Source: JBCBSS01 sp039819065 (GTDB lineage: Bacteria > Bacteroidota > Bacteroidia > Cytophagales > Cyclobacteriaceae). Taken from it: 64,000 bases of DNA. The DNA is taken from contig JBCBSS010000020.1 of the NCBI GenBank assembly GCA_039819065.1, positions 3,252-67,251 on the forward strand. The letters run 5' to 3'. Below, one piece after another: positions 52,495 to 61,270 of the stretch. A program made the position numbers and the translations under genes. How positions within the stretch are numbered: position 1 is the first letter of the stretch; each line of letters opens with the position of its first letter. The notes beneath the pieces were generated by a model. That model saw nothing but the letters and a program-made list of their open reading frames with translations. It ran no database searches and had not been told where the DNA came from.

Positions 52495-52911
52495 TTATTG
52501 ATAGGGATCACATCTCCCTGTTTCACAATAATTCTTTAAGCTTCTTAGTAACATGGCCCACTCGTAACTACATCTCGCATACTGTTGAGAATACTGTGGC
52601 CAATCACAATGAAAAAAGTGAAGTTCTGAATGGTTTTCTGCGGCCCGTATTTCAAATCTGATTTGCGTATCTATCCACTCTGGTACTGCGGCTTTACAAG
52701 ACCAGTCAACCATTGAATTGGGCTCTAGTCCGTCGATAATCATTCTCTTTTCATAACCGTGGTCAAATTTGAAGATGGCCTCACCTCCTACTTCAGAATC
52801 AATTTCCACTTTCGGTGTCCACCAAGAAGAGAGTCCCTTTTCTGTGGTCAACGCTCTATATATGCGATCAGCTAAAGTGTTTATGCTTACAATATGTTTG
52901 ATATGCGGCAT
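52495..52911 (-). CDS. SRPBCC (AHSA1-like) domain protein 1
   Basis: 138 residues of START/Bet v1-like fold. The start IKHIVSINTLADRIYRALTT and the WWTPKVEIDSEVGGEAIFKF segment are typical of activator-of-Hsp90 ATPase 1-like proteins, which bind small hydrophobic ligands. No ligand can be assigned. It lies in a run of small genes ahead of the ECF sigma gene. Confidence 0.8.
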   Translation of the reverse strand: MPHIKHIVSINTLADRIYRALTTEKGLSSWWTPKVEIDSEVGGEAIFKFDHGYEKRMIIDGLEPNSMVDWSCKAAVPEWIDTQIRFEIRAAENHSELHFFHCDWPQYSQQYARCSYEWAMLLRSLKNYCETGRCDPYQ

Positions 52912-52971
52912 CGATTAATATTTATACGCAACAGACCAACTTATTACTGATTCTAAGACGATCCCCAATGG

Positions 52972-53370
52972 TCAAAAGGGACATTCATCCGGATAATTTT
53001 CAACGAGTTCTATCAATGGTTTAAAATAGTAGTCATCCCAGCCTATATTAATAGCTTGATAAAACTCACCGGGAATACCGTGCTGCTCCAAATTCACTTG
53101 TGTGAGTTGTCCAAAATCCTGAAGACTAATAGTCACAGTAGAATAATCTTGCCATTGCGATTGTTTCCATGCCTGGATGACACGATCTCTGGAAACCGCT
53201 TTATTAAAGCCTACAATGGCTCCCTCCCAAAGAGAGAATGCTCCTCCATCTGTGATATCCATTGAGGCCTTTGAACCAGACCAACGTTCAATTACCTGCT
53301 CGTTGGTTAATGCATCAAAGACGCAGTCAAAAGATGCTTGTATTAAATATTTTTTTTTGAGCGTTTTCAT
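52972..53370 (-). CDS. SRPBCC (AHSA1-like) domain protein 2
   Basis: 132 residues. The pattern KYLIQASFDCVFDALTNEQV..RWSGSKASMDITDGGAFSLW is AHSA1-like, and the C-terminus has GWDDYYFKPLIELVE. Different in sequence from the neighbouring SRPBCC protein. First gene of the sigma/DGPF/SRPBCC cluster in transcription order. Confidence 0.8.
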   Translation of the reverse strand: MKTLKKKYLIQASFDCVFDALTNEQVIERWSGSKASMDITDGGAFSLWEGAIVGFNKAVSRDRVIQAWKQSQWQDYSTVTISLQDFGQLTQVNLEQHGIPGEFYQAINIGWDDYYFKPLIELVENYPDECPF

Positions 53371-53557
53371 CGCCGGATCTGATCATTTTATGGTTACGAC
53401 GATCCACGCTTTCAAAAAAGGACAGGGTCATTAAAAAAAAATTGCAAAATGAAGGTGGTACTAAGCAAACAAGAGAGAAATAAGCTTTAGAAGTATCATC
53501 TTAAACCGACAGTTCTATATCATGCGGAAATAACTATAGTCCAAAGGAATGCTGTAC

Positions 53558-54442
53558 TCACTTTTTCCTATTGGCGAGATATACACCTCCAATGATGGTT
53601 AGCATTCCCAAATAGTGACCTATAAAAAGAATATCACCTTCGATGAATACGCCCAAAGCAACCGCTACCACTGGAATAATATAAGTCACCGAACTGGTGA
53701 AAATAGGTGATGAAATTTTGACAAGGTTGTTAAATATAATCAGCGCAATAGCCGTCCCTACAATACCAAGGACAGCCACATAGGTGAACGACAAATAGGC
53801 ACCTTCCACAGTGGTGAGGTCATGAACGAAATCTGTGAAAAAGAATAGATAAATTCCTGCTGGTGGCCCAACTATCAACAAAGATATACTAGTGATATCC
53901 AAGGCCTTCAAATCTTTGATTCTAAACTTGATCAGGTTGAGATTGGCACCGTACATCGTCGTTGCGAATACAACCAGGAAGGCATAAAGATTGAGATTTT
54001 CTATTTGCCAACCCGCGTCTGTCATGATAAGAATAATAGACCCCACAAACCCAATCACCAGGCCAATCTTCACTCTTTGTGAGAACTTTTGAGCAAAGAA
54101 TAGCGCCCCGATAATGACTGTAAAAAGAGGTGTCAGAGCGTTGAGTATGCCTGTCACGGAACTGTCTAGATTGGTCTGAGCGATGGCAAACAAAAAGGAT
54201 GGCACCAAACTCCCCAATAGACCTACTGATACCAACAATGGCCAATGATGTCGTTTAATATTACCCAGCTTTTGTATTGCCAACGGCGACAAAAAAATAG
54301 AGGCAGCAAGAATCCTTAGTGCACCTACCTGACCTCCGGAAAAAGAATCTAACCCAAGCTCTATCAGAATAAAGGAGCTACCCCAGATGAGTGAAAGTAC
54401 TCCCAGAAGTAACCAAGCTAAGGGGCGGTTGCTATCAGACAT
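53558..54442 (-). CDS. EamA/DMT-family transporter
   Basis: 294 residues with ten hydrophobic helices in two EamA repeats. The first repeat starts LLLGVLSLIWGSSFILIELGLDSFS and contains LRILAASIFL; the second includes the TLDTFVHDL-like loop and FTYVAVLGIVGTAIALIIFN. Exporter or permease of small metabolites; the substrate is not predictable. Confidence 0.88.
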   Translation of the reverse strand: MSDSNRPLAWLLLGVLSLIWGSSFILIELGLDSFSGGQVGALRILAASIFLSPLAIQKLGNIKRHHWPLLVSVGLLGSLVPSFLFAIAQTNLDSSVTGILNALTPLFTVIIGALFFAQKFSQRVKIGLVIGFVGSIILIMTDAGWQIENLNLYAFLVVFATTMYGANLNLIKFRIKDLKALDITSISLLIVGPPAGIYLFFFTDFVHDLTTVEGAYLSFTYVAVLGIVGTAIALIIFNNLVKISSPIFTSSVTYIIPVVAVALGVFIEGDILFIGHYLGMLTIIGGVYLANRKK

Positions 54443-54577
54443 TGCTTGCTATCAATGAATAGTCTTCACCGATATAATTAAATCGGACAGAAACGTTAAA
54501 ATCAACATTATAAATACTAGTGGTCGCTAACCGACGTATTAATAGCGAAGCAACCCAAAAAATCAATACGGGCTAAG

Positions 54578-55573
54578 TTAGACAGCCACCTTATCAGTTG
54601 CAAACTGCTCCTCTATTTCCAAAAGTATTTGTTCTACCTCTGCTGCAGTGTTGGCTTCAACCAACCGCGTTCTAAATGGCTTGAAGTTTATGAGCCCTCG
54701 GAAATAGTTGGTGTAATGCCTCCTCATTTCAAAAATGCCCTTGCGCTCACCTTTCCATCGCACCGAAAAATCCAGGTGCTTTCTCGCCACATCGATGCGA
54801 TCTGAAAGTTCTGGTGGAGGCAATGTCTCACCGGTTTCCATGAAGTGCTTGATTTCATTGAATATCCAAGGGTAACCTATGGCGGCACGGCCAATCATAA
54901 TGCCATCTACGCCATACTTATTTTTATATTCCAGCGCCTTTTGTGGCGAGTCAATATCCCCGTTCCCAAAGATTGGAATATGAATGTCTTGCTGGTTCTT
55001 CACTTCCGCAATGTAACTCCAGTCCGCCTCTCCTTTATACATCTGCTTCCTTGTGCGGCCATGAATGGTGAGTGCCTGAATACCTACATCTTGTAATCTC
55101 TTGGCTACCTCAACGATCTTGATAGTGCTATCGTCCCAGCCTAGTCTGGTCTTGACGGTTACGGGAAGAGATACTTGTTTTACGATCTCCTCAGTCATTT
55201 TCTGCATTTTAGGCAGATCAAGCAAAATACCTGCACCTGCACCTTTGCAGGCCACTTTCTTTACAGGACATCCATAATTGATGTCAACAATCTCCGGCTG
55301 TGCCGCCTCGGCAATGGCCGCAGCCTCTCTCATGGAGTCTATTTTGTCCCCAAATATTTGGATACCGATTGGCCTTTCGTAGTCGTAAATGTCAAGCTTC
55401 TGGACACTTTTTTCTGCATGACGGATGAGTCCTTCCGACGAAATGAACTCCGTGTACATTAGGTCAGCACCGTTTTCTTTACACACAGCCCTAAAAGGAG
55501 GATCACTCACATCTTCCATTGGTGCCAAAAGCAAAGGAAACTCTCCTACCTCTGTATTCCCGATCTTAACCAT
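54578..55573 (-). CDS. dusB: tRNA-dihydrouridine synthase
   Basis: 331 residues. TIM-barrel flavoenzyme motifs are LLAPMEDVSDPPFRAVCKENGADLMYTEFIS at the FMN site, IVDINYGCPVKKVACKGAGAG with the catalytic Cys, LTIHGRTRKQMYKGEADW and IPIFGNGDIDSP. It reduces uridine in tRNA D-loops. The NYGCPVKKV form fits the DusB subgroup, which is the usual single Dus in many Bacteroidota; the subgroup assignment is tentative. Confidence 0.93.
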   Translation of the reverse strand: MVKIGNTEVGEFPLLLAPMEDVSDPPFRAVCKENGADLMYTEFISSEGLIRHAEKSVQKLDIYDYERPIGIQIFGDKIDSMREAAAIAEAAQPEIVDINYGCPVKKVACKGAGAGILLDLPKMQKMTEEIVKQVSLPVTVKTRLGWDDSTIKIVEVAKRLQDVGIQALTIHGRTRKQMYKGEADWSYIAEVKNQQDIHIPIFGNGDIDSPQKALEYKNKYGVDGIMIGRAAIGYPWIFNEIKHFMETGETLPPPELSDRIDVARKHLDFSVRWKGERKGIFEMRRHYTNYFRGLINFKPFRTRLVEANTAAEVEQILLEIEEQFATDKVAV

Positions 55574-55632
55574 CTTTTAGCCTATTTCTAATAGTTTTTA
55601 TTTCTAAATAAAACTTAAATTTACGTCAATCT

Positions 55633-56580
55633 ATGAATATAAGAGAAAATCAAATCCAGATTTCAGAAGGTAAACTACCTTTGATATCGGTCATAATCGT
55701 ACTTTCCTTATCTCTTTTTGGTTTTGTTTTTCTCGGCCCTGCCATAGGTGTCTTGTTCACTCTGCCCTTTTTGGACTTTAATCCGGGGAATTTAGAACAA
55801 CTATTCACCAGCTATCGAACACTACCTAACGGCCAAATGGCCCTTTATGTTCTCCAGGGTTTCACCACTCTAATTGGCTTTGTTGTTATTCCGTGGTTCT
55901 ACCTGCGATTTGCCGAAAAACAAAGTATAACCGTTTTTAGTCCAAAAAAATTCAATCTGCTGCCTGTATTGGTGCTCACGGCATTGATAACGATTGCTTT
56001 CATGCCGGTGAATTCAATTTTTGTAGAATGGAATGCCAACCTGAAATGGCCGGCGGCATTGAGTGAACTCGAAGAGTTTGCCAGAACAGCCGAAGACAGG
56101 GCGGCAGATATGACCCAATTTCTAATTGACTTTGACAATCTTGGACAATTCGCGGTAGCTTTTTTGGTTATTGCCATTTTGCCCGGCTTTGGTGAAGAAC
56201 TACTCTTTAGGGGGTATCTTCAAAACCTGATTCATAAAGGGTCTAAAAATCCACATATAGCTATCTGGGTTTCAGCGATATTGTTCAGCGCTATACATTT
56301 ACAGTTTTTTGGGTTTGTACCCCGGGTATTGCTCGGTGCCTTGTTCGGATACCTGTACTACTGGTCTGGTAATTTAACCGTTCCTGTAATTGCCCACATA
56401 GTCAATAATGGTTTCACACTGATCATGGTATATTTCCATTCTAAAGGTTTAGTGAACTTTGATATTCAAGACACAGAATCCACACCAATAGTAGGAGTAT
56501 TAGTATTTCTGGTTATGGCGATTGGTCTGACACTTTTATTCAAAGGTTATTTCAAGAAACTCGAGGCGCGTCATGGCTGA
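55633..56580 (+). CDS. CPBP-family intramembrane glutamic/metalloprotease
   Basis: 315 residues with about eight membrane helices. The CPBP (Abi) motifs are GFGEELLFRGYLQN (Glu188, Glu189, Arg193), FSAIHLQFFGFVPR with a catalytic His, and VIAHIVNNGF. Such proteins cleave within the membrane (Rce1-like) or act in bacteriocin immunity; the substrate is unknown. Its last 8 bp overlap the next small gene. Confidence 0.9.
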   Translation: MNIRENQIQISEGKLPLISVIIVLSLSLFGFVFLGPAIGVLFTLPFLDFNPGNLEQLFTSYRTLPNGQMALYVLQGFTTLIGFVVIPWFYLRFAEKQSITVFSPKKFNLLPVLVLTALITIAFMPVNSIFVEWNANLKWPAALSELEEFARTAEDRAADMTQFLIDFDNLGQFAVAFLVIAILPGFGEELLFRGYLQNLIHKGSKNPHIAIWVSAILFSAIHLQFFGFVPRVLLGALFGYLYYWSGNLTVPVIAHIVNNGFTLIMVYFHSKGLVNFDIQDTESTPIVGVLVFLVMAIGLTLLFKGYFKKLEARHG

Positions 56581-56782
56581 ATGGCAGAAGGTATTCAGCT
56601 CGCCGAATTTGCATAGAGCGGAAATTGTCAAAGCTATTCTAGAGGAGGCAGGGCTCAATCCAGTTTTGATCAATAGACAAGACTCTTCGTATAAGGACTT
56701 TGGTTCGTTTGAAATACGTGTTGCTCCAGACTTTGTGATCAAAGCCTTTAAAATCATTGGTGATGACATCAGTTTTACGTAA
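56573..56782 (+). CDS. DUF2007 (putative signal-transducing) small protein
   Basis: 69 residues (MAEWQKVFSSPNLHRAEIVK start; EAGLNPVLINRQDSSY in the middle) with the PII-like small fold expected for DUF2007. Function unknown. It overlaps the CPBP gene by 8 bp and cdsA by 20 bp, which indicates tight translational coupling of the three. Confidence 0.85.
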   Translation: MAEWQKVFSSPNLHRAEIVKAILEEAGLNPVLINRQDSSYKDFGSFEIRVAPDFVIKAFKIIGDDISFT

Positions 56783-57593
56783 TTACAATAATCTTACCCA
56801 GCGTATTATAGCAGCGGTGATAGGCGCCTTTATCATTATATTTGGCACTGCCTACAGCCAATGGAGCTACTTCGCAGTCTTTTTCATCATTTGCATGCTC
56901 GCTCAGCTTGAATTCTATACACTGACCGGGCTAGCCGGTAGAATTCCACTTAAAACCTTCGGTACGATTACGGGTCTTTTGCTATTCACATTGTCTTTTC
57001 TCATAGAAGCAGGGGTGATCGGCTCTAAATTTTACTTCCTTATCTTTCCTGTGACAGCCGGTATTTTTCTGATCAAGCTATACAAAAAGCAAGATCACAA
57101 GCCGTTTGCTAACATTGCATTTACTTTTCTGGGAATCATATTTATTGCTTTGCCTTTTGTGTTGTTAAATATATCTTCCTACTCCCAAGGTCATTACAGT
57201 TATGAGATCATTCTAGGCTGTTTGCTTATCATTTGGGCAAGTGATACCGGTGCTTATTTTGCTGGCAGACGCTTTGGAAAAAGGAAGTTATTCGAGCGAG
57301 TATCACCGAAAAAATCATGGGAAGGAAGTGTGGGTGGTGCCCTATTGGCGGCTATCATGGGATTAACGATAAGCTTTTATTTTCATGATTTGCCACAATG
57401 GAAATGGATCACGATATCCGGGATTATTATTGTGGCTGGTACTTATGGGGATTTAGTAGAATCGCTGTTCAAGCGAAGTATCAAGGTTAAAGATTCCGGG
57501 TCAGTTATTCCGGGGCATGGTGGCTTTTTGGATAGGTTTGACAGCCTGCTTTTGTCTACTCCTTTCCTTGTGACGTTTCTGAAAATCTTCTAG
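56763..57593 (+). CDS. cdsA: Phosphatidate cytidylyltransferase (CDP-diglyceride synthase)
   Basis: 276 residues from ATG 56763 (MTSVLRNYNNLTQRI); a TTG at 56757 is in frame. There are about seven to eight membrane helices. The family signature is DLVESLFKRSIKVKDSGSVI followed by PGHGGFLDRFDSL, and the earlier GAYFAGRRFGKRKLFERVSPKKSWEG stretch is also typical. It forms CDP-diacylglycerol from phosphatidic acid, the precursor of the phosphatidylserine later used by Psd (59.0 kb). Confidence 0.96.
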   Translation: MTSVLRNYNNLTQRIIAAVIGAFIIIFGTAYSQWSYFAVFFIICMLAQLEFYTLTGLAGRIPLKTFGTITGLLLFTLSFLIEAGVIGSKFYFLIFPVTAGIFLIKLYKKQDHKPFANIAFTFLGIIFIALPFVLLNISSYSQGHYSYEIILGCLLIIWASDTGAYFAGRRFGKRKLFERVSPKKSWEGSVGGALLAAIMGLTISFYFHDLPQWKWITISGIIIVAGTYGDLVESLFKRSIKVKDSGSVIPGHGGFLDRFDSLLLSTPFLVTFLKIF

Positions 57594-57644
57594 CCATGGT
57601 GCTGAGATTGCGTTGAATAAAAGTATTATTGCATAAGAATTATT

Positions 57645-57652
57645 TAAATTTG
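57645..57652 (+). promoter_or_regulatory. -7 element of a probable promoter for the glutamate-type dehydrogenase gene
   Basis: TAAATTTG matches the TAnnTTTG box, 32 bp before the ATG. No good TTTG lies at the expected -33 distance. Confidence 0.4.
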
Positions 57653-57683
57653 CAACCGTTTTAAATAGTCAATTAAGACCAAT

Positions 57684-58958
57684 ATGGGGTATATAGAACC
57701 GGCGCCGATAAGGGACAAAGAGAACCCTTTCGAGTCCATGATGTCGAGATTTCACATTGCTTCACAAGCCTTGGGGCTAGATGACGAAGTGTACAATGTG
57801 TTAAAGTCACCTGCCAAACAGGTGGTTGTTTCCCTACCTATCACAATGGACGACGGTTCCATTAAAGTATTTGAAGGATATCGTGTTATTCACTCCAATA
57901 TCCTCGGCCCATCTAAAGGGGGTATCCGGTATGACCCCGAAGTAAATCTTGATGAAGTGAAAGCACTGGCTGCATGGATGACATGGAAATGTGCCGTGGT
58001 GGATATACCATATGGTGGTGCAAAAGGAGGCATCCGATGTAATCCAAGGGAGATGTCTGCCGGTGAGATTGAGCGTCTAACCCGTGCCTTCACTACTGCC
58101 ATGGCAGGTATTTTCGGCCCTGACAGAGACATCCCTGCACCAGATATGGGCACAGGGCCAAGGGAAATGGCTTGGCTGATGGATGAATTTTCTCGTGCGC
58201 AAGGTATGACTATCAACTCGGTAGTAACTGGTAAACCTTTGGTACTTGGAGGTTCTTTAGGTAGAACTGAAGCAACAGGCCGTGGTGTGATGGTAACCGC
58301 ACTGGCCGCCATGGAGAAACTCAAAATCAACCCTTACAGGGCTTCTGTAGCCGTACAGGGTTTTGGTAACGTTGGTTCTTACGCTGCTCTGCTAATGGAA
58401 GAAAGGGGCGCCAAAATTGTATCGGTGAGTGACCTTTCCGGAGCTTACTATAATGAAAAAGGAATCAATATCCAGGATGCGATCGCTTATCGTGACGGTA
58501 ATAATGGCTCTATGGAAGGTTTTGATGGTGCTGAAAAGATCGATGGCGAAGAATTGTTGCTATTGGAGGCTGACGTTTTGATTCCTGCGGCAAAGGAAGA
58601 TGTAATCACCACAGAAAACGCAGATAAGATAAAAGCACGTTTGATCGTAGAAGGTGCCAATGGCCCTACGGCTTTCAAAGCCGATACTATCATTAACGAA
58701 AAGGGCATCATGGTAGCTCCTGATATCTTGGCCAATGCGGGCGGTGTAACTGTATCATACTTCGAATGGGTGCAGAACCGTTTGGGCTACAAGTGGACGG
58801 GTGAGCGCGTAAATAGAAGGTCCGACAGGATTATGAAGGACGCTTTTGACAATGTTTATCGTACATCTCTTGAGTACAACGTACCAATGAGGATTGCCGC
58901 ATACATTGTAGCGATTGACAAGGTAGCTAAGACCTATAAATTCAGAGGCGGTTTTTAG
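57684..58958 (+). CDS. Glu/Leu/Phe/Val-family dehydrogenase (probably glutamate dehydrogenase)
   Basis: 424 residues. The substrate-site motifs are GYRVIHSNILGPSKGGIRY and VVDIPYGGAKGGI, with the catalytic-lysine/Asp region DIPAPDMGTGPREMAWLMD. The dinucleotide domain begins VAVQGFGNVGSYAALL (about 223-238). The length and sequence fit the catabolic, NAD-type hexameric glutamate dehydrogenases (GudB/RocG-like). It interconverts glutamate and 2-oxoglutarate plus ammonia. It sits between two phospholipid genes but has its own -7 element. Confidence 0.9.
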   Translation: MGYIEPAPIRDKENPFESMMSRFHIASQALGLDDEVYNVLKSPAKQVVVSLPITMDDGSIKVFEGYRVIHSNILGPSKGGIRYDPEVNLDEVKALAAWMTWKCAVVDIPYGGAKGGIRCNPREMSAGEIERLTRAFTTAMAGIFGPDRDIPAPDMGTGPREMAWLMDEFSRAQGMTINSVVTGKPLVLGGSLGRTEATGRGVMVTALAAMEKLKINPYRASVAVQGFGNVGSYAALLMEERGAKIVSVSDLSGAYYNEKGINIQDAIAYRDGNNGSMEGFDGAEKIDGEELLLLEADVLIPAAKEDVITTENADKIKARLIVEGANGPTAFKADTIINEKGIMVAPDILANAGGVTVSYFEWVQNRLGYKWTGERVNRRSDRIMKDAFDNVYRTSLEYNVPMRIAAYIVAIDKVAKTYKFRGGF

Positions 58959-59002
58959 GGCGCTGATCAGATTAATTCTAATTAGATTTAAAGCATATAA
59001 AC

Positions 59003-59662
59003 ATGACCATACACAAAGAAGGAAGAAGCTTATTGCTCATATTGCTCATTGTTTTGGTTATTGTTAATGTCGGTGTTTCCTATATTTCAGAGAATCAATA
59101 TGTGATGTACGCGGTTTTGGGTGCATCTGTTATCGTCTATTTATTGATTCTACAATTCTTTCGAAGCCCCAAACGACACGTACCAATAGATCCCAGTACG
59201 GTTATCGCTCCTGCAGATGGTAAGGTAGTGACAATCGAAGAGGTAGTGGAAAGCGAATATCTAAAAGACAAAAGGATTCAGCTCTCGATATTCATGTCAC
59301 CGGTAAATGTACATGTCAATAGAATGCCTGTGGCCGGACTGGTACAATTCTTCAAATACCATGCAGGCAAGTATTTAGTGGCTTGGCACCCCAAATCAAG
59401 CACAGAAAATGAGCGTACTACTATGGTGGTAAAAACTCAGAATGATATTGAGATATTAGTCAGACAAATCGCTGGTGCGGTCGCTCGTAGAATTAAGTGG
59501 TATGTCAATCAAGGTGATAAACTTGGTCAGGGCGAAGAATTCGGGTTTATCAAATTTGGATCGCGAGTGGACGTATTTTTGCCCCTCGATGCTGAGGTGA
59601 AAGTGAAAGTAGGAGAGAAAACCAAAGGAGGCGAGACTGTGCTCGCCCAATTGACTAAATAA
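59003..59662 (+). CDS. psd: Phosphatidylserine decarboxylase proenzyme (short, type A)
   Basis: 219 residues. An N-terminal membrane pair (LLLILLIVLVIVNVGV and YAVLGASVIVYLLIL) is followed by APADGKVVTIEEV, FMSPVNVHVNRMPVAG and the self-cleavage site FIKFGSRVDVFLP (Gly-Ser, about 185), where Ser becomes the pyruvoyl group. It makes phosphatidylethanolamine. The 3' end overlaps the convergent GAF gene by 8 bp. Confidence 0.95.
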   Translation: MTIHKEGRSLLLILLIVLVIVNVGVSYISENQYVMYAVLGASVIVYLLILQFFRSPKRHVPIDPSTVIAPADGKVVTIEEVVESEYLKDKRIQLSIFMSPVNVHVNRMPVAGLVQFFKYHAGKYLVAWHPKSSTENERTTMVVKTQNDIEILVRQIAGAVARRIKWYVNQGDKLGQGEEFGFIKFGSRVDVFLPLDAEVKVKVGEKTKGGETVLAQLTK

Positions 59663-60137
59663 ACGCTTCAATAATTTTCATCACCTTCTCCAGGTTTTTC
59701 TGATCGGTCTCATCAAAATCATTCAGTTTATCGCTATCGACATCTAGTACTAATGCTACCTCGCCATCTTTGAAGGCAGGCAAGACTATTTCAGATTTTG
59801 AATCAGAACTACAGGCGATATGTCCTGGAAATTCTTCCACATTAGGCACTAAGAATACTTTACCTTCAGCATAAGTAGCGCCACAGACGCCCTTGCCCTT
59901 GGGTATTCTTGTACATGCGATAGGTCCTTGAAATGGCCCTAGAACGAGTTCGCCTTCTTTAACAAGATAGAAACCAACCCAAAAGAATTCCATTCCTTGC
60001 TTCAATGCTGCAGCAATGTTAGAAAGGTTGGCATATAGGTCAGGCTCGCCAGTCACCAAGGCTTCAATTTGAGGCACAAGTGCATCGTAACGCTCTTGCT
60101 TATCTATGGAAGTGGATAATATTAGTTCTTCTGCCAT
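59655..60137 (-). CDS. msrC: GAF-domain free methionine-(R)-sulfoxide reductase
   Basis: 160 residues. The three cysteines of fRMsr are present with family spacing: Cys75, Cys85 and Cys109 (IACTRIPKGKGVCGATYAEG and FPGHIACSSDSKSEIVLP). It reduces free methionine-R-sulfoxide in the cytosol. Convergent with psd (8-bp overlap) and 10 bp downstream of ribD on the same strand. Confidence 0.93.
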   Translation of the reverse strand: MAEELILSTSIDKQERYDALVPQIEALVTGEPDLYANLSNIAAALKQGMEFFWVGFYLVKEGELVLGPFQGPIACTRIPKGKGVCGATYAEGKVFLVPNVEEFPGHIACSSDSKSEIVLPAFKDGEVALVLDVDSDKLNDFDETDQKNLEKVMKIIEAFI

Positions 60138-60147
60138 AAGGCTATTA

Positions 60148-61194
60148 TTATAGATTTGTGTGCTTGTAGATTAACAATTGATCGGACTGAATTTGTTCAC
60201 TTGAAATCCATTTATCTTGAATGCGAGGTGCGGCTATTCCTTTTTCAAATCTAGCGCTCGATTTAAATACTCTCGCTTCATCCCATAAGTCACTCCCGAT
60301 TAGTGAAGATAATAACTGACTCCCTCCTTCGACGATTAAGGATTGAATATTCTGTTTAGCCATATGTTGAAGCATTTCAATAGTAAAGTTATCTTCTGTG
60401 AGTTTTACATAAGTGACCTTACCTTGTTTTTCATCTTTGGCCAAATTATAGCAGTAGGTATGCTGTGATTGGTCGAACAGAGCCAGGTTTTTATCAAGCT
60501 TTAGCGCTTTGTCAATAACAATTCTAATAGGATTCCTTCCGCTCCAGTCACGTACGTTGAGCTTTGGGTTATCATATCGAGCAGTATTGGTACCAACGAG
60601 AATGGCATCTTCTTCTGCTCTCCATTTATGCACCAATTGTCTTGAAAGTGCATTACTTATCCATTTTGAATCAAAGTTTTCACGTGCGATGTAGCCATCA
60701 GCAGTTTCAGCCCATTTTAGGATGACATATGGTCGTGCTTTTTCGATATAAGTAAAAAAGCGTTGATTGATAATCCTGCCCTCTTCTTCTAATACTCCAG
60801 TTATCACTTCGATTCCAGCATTTCTCATCAGAGCAATGCCTTTCCCTCCTACTTTTGGGTTCGAATCGACATTGGCTACCACCACTTTTTTCAACTGTTT
60901 TTGTACTATTAAGTCCGCACAAGGTGGTGTTTTGCCAAAATGAGAACATGGCTCCAAGTTTACGTAGGCAGTGCTGTTTTTAAGCAGGTCTTGATTTGCT
61001 ACGCTGTTAATGGCATTGACCTCTGCGTGAGCCTGACCATATTGTTGGTGCCAGCCTTCTCCTATGATTTCATTATCATGAACTATCACACAGCCTACCA
61101 AAGGGTTTGGGCTGACACTACCATGCCCTAGCTGAGCCAAATCAAGGGCTCTAGCCATTAATAATTCATCAATATCTACGCTATTGTTAGTCAA
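60148..61194 (-). CDS. ribD: Bifunctional riboflavin biosynthesis deaminase/reductase RibD
   Basis: 348 residues. The N-terminal zinc deaminase (about 1-145) has PNPLVGCVIV, QAHAEVNAIN and LEPCSHFGKTPPCADLI (His, Cys, Cys ligands). The C-terminal reductase (about 150-345) begins RPYVILKWAETADGYIA and includes AILVGTNTARYDNPKLNVR and SLIVEGGSQLLSSLI. It performs steps 2 and 3 of riboflavin synthesis. Divergent from prmC. Confidence 0.96.
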   Translation of the reverse strand: MTNNSVDIDELLMARALDLAQLGHGSVSPNPLVGCVIVHDNEIIGEGWHQQYGQAHAEVNAINSVANQDLLKNSTAYVNLEPCSHFGKTPPCADLIVQKQLKKVVVANVDSNPKVGGKGIALMRNAGIEVITGVLEEEGRIINQRFFTYIEKARPYVILKWAETADGYIARENFDSKWISNALSRQLVHKWRAEEDAILVGTNTARYDNPKLNVRDWSGRNPIRIVIDKALKLDKNLALFDQSQHTYCYNLAKDEKQGKVTYVKLTEDNFTIEMLQHMAKQNIQSLIVEGGSQLLSSLIGSDLWDEARVFKSSARFEKGIAAPRIQDKWISSEQIQSDQLLIYKHTNL

Positions 61195-61270
61195 AAGAGA
61201 TTGAACTTAATGAGGTTTTAAAATTAAGACATATTAGGGCTTAATTTGCATTGAGGTATTTGAAATACAG

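Noticed and set aside
57890..58330. 146-residue minus-strand ORF inside the glutamate-type dehydrogenase gene
   Set aside because: Antisense frame over a highly conserved enzyme; no independent motif.
60855..60875. GGTTCGAATC-like tRNA T-loop motif
   Set aside because: It lies within the ribD coding sequence and no cloverleaf can be built around it.
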